A model generated the notes under the pieces. The model had not been told where the DNA came from and made no database searches. It saw only the letters and a list, made by a program, of their open reading frames with translations. Positions 63,994-64,000 of a DNA stretch of 64,000 nucleotides are shown here, piece by piece. Location: the NCBI RefSeq assembly GCF_047496725.1, contig NC_132972.1, positions 4,518,001 to 4,582,000 on the forward strand, in the 5' to 3' direction. A program made the translations under genes and the position numbers. The DNA comes from Anoplolepis gracilipes. Its lineage: Eukaryota > Arthropoda > Insecta > Hymenoptera > Formicidae. The stretch's first letter is position 1, and each line of letters starts with the position of its first letter.

Positions 63994-64000
63994 TGGAGCA
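63994..64000 (+). CDS. Start of the next CELF exon (RRM2 exon), cut by the window end
   Basis: The last bases of the window are a pyrimidine-rich tract and AG (TCTTTCCTTTTAG) followed by TGGAGCA. Joined to the phase-1 G left by the 49-bp exon, this reads V-E-(H or Q). CELF1/2 proteins have N-(A)-V-E-D/E-R-K-L-F at this junction, at the start of RRM2, so frame, phase and residues all agree. In vertebrates the exon here is 135 bp. Only seven bases are visible, so the call rests on the acceptor, the phase and three residues. If right, the intron from 27313 to 63993 is 36.7 kb. Confidence 0.6.

Overview
The window looks like about 64 kb of insect nuclear DNA, most likely hymenopteran and probably an ant. 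It is AT-rich, with many dinucleotide microsatellites, short GC-richer islands, miniature inverted-repeat elements (MITEs) and only a few tiny exons with GT-AG borders. There are no bacterial-type operons, no rRNA genes, no CRISPR array and no open transposase gene. The order 'probably an ant' is inferred from overall style, not from a diagnostic gene.

One protein-coding gene can be recognised, on the + strand: a Bruno/CELF (CUGBP Elav-like, CELF1/2 or aret/bru2 type) RNA-binding protein. A 49-bp exon at 27264-27312 encodes MRHPIQMKPADSENRN, the conserved end of RRM1, with the classic CELF exon size and phase. The last seven bases of the window (63994-64000) follow a good 3' splice site and continue the same frame as V-E-H/Q, which fits the start of the RRM2 exon. 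Almost everything else is then intron: at least 27.2 kb upstream and 36.7 kb between these exons.

Inside the 36.7-kb intron a GC-rich, CpG-rich island (about 47.0-48.8 kb) leads into a 43-codon open exon (48826-48955). It has a strong Kozak ATG and a phase-1 donor, the same phase as the 49-bp exon. The simplest reading is an alternative promoter and first coding exon that would splice to the RRM2 exon and give a CELF isoform without RRM1 but with a new N-terminus. A weaker second candidate is a TATA-like site and two small exon candidates at 21.9-22.8 kb, which could splice to the 49-bp exon, an exon that itself begins with ATG.

Layout: 1-20 kb is intron with GC islands, microsatellites, old short duplications (10.0/10.7, 12.4/13.4 and 15.2/15.5 kb) and a relic MITE (17.1 kb). 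20.05-21.42 kb is a large old inverted duplication. 21.9-24.0 kb holds candidate small exons on both strands. 27.3 kb is the 49-bp CELF exon. 32.3 kb is a minisatellite, and 38.4-39.8 kb a long inverted repeat with nearly identical 206/209-bp outer arms. 41.8, 43.5, 44.8, 52.2 and 58.0 kb are MITE-like palindromic elements. 47-49 kb is the alternative promoter and first exon. 63,994 is the start of the next CELF exon.
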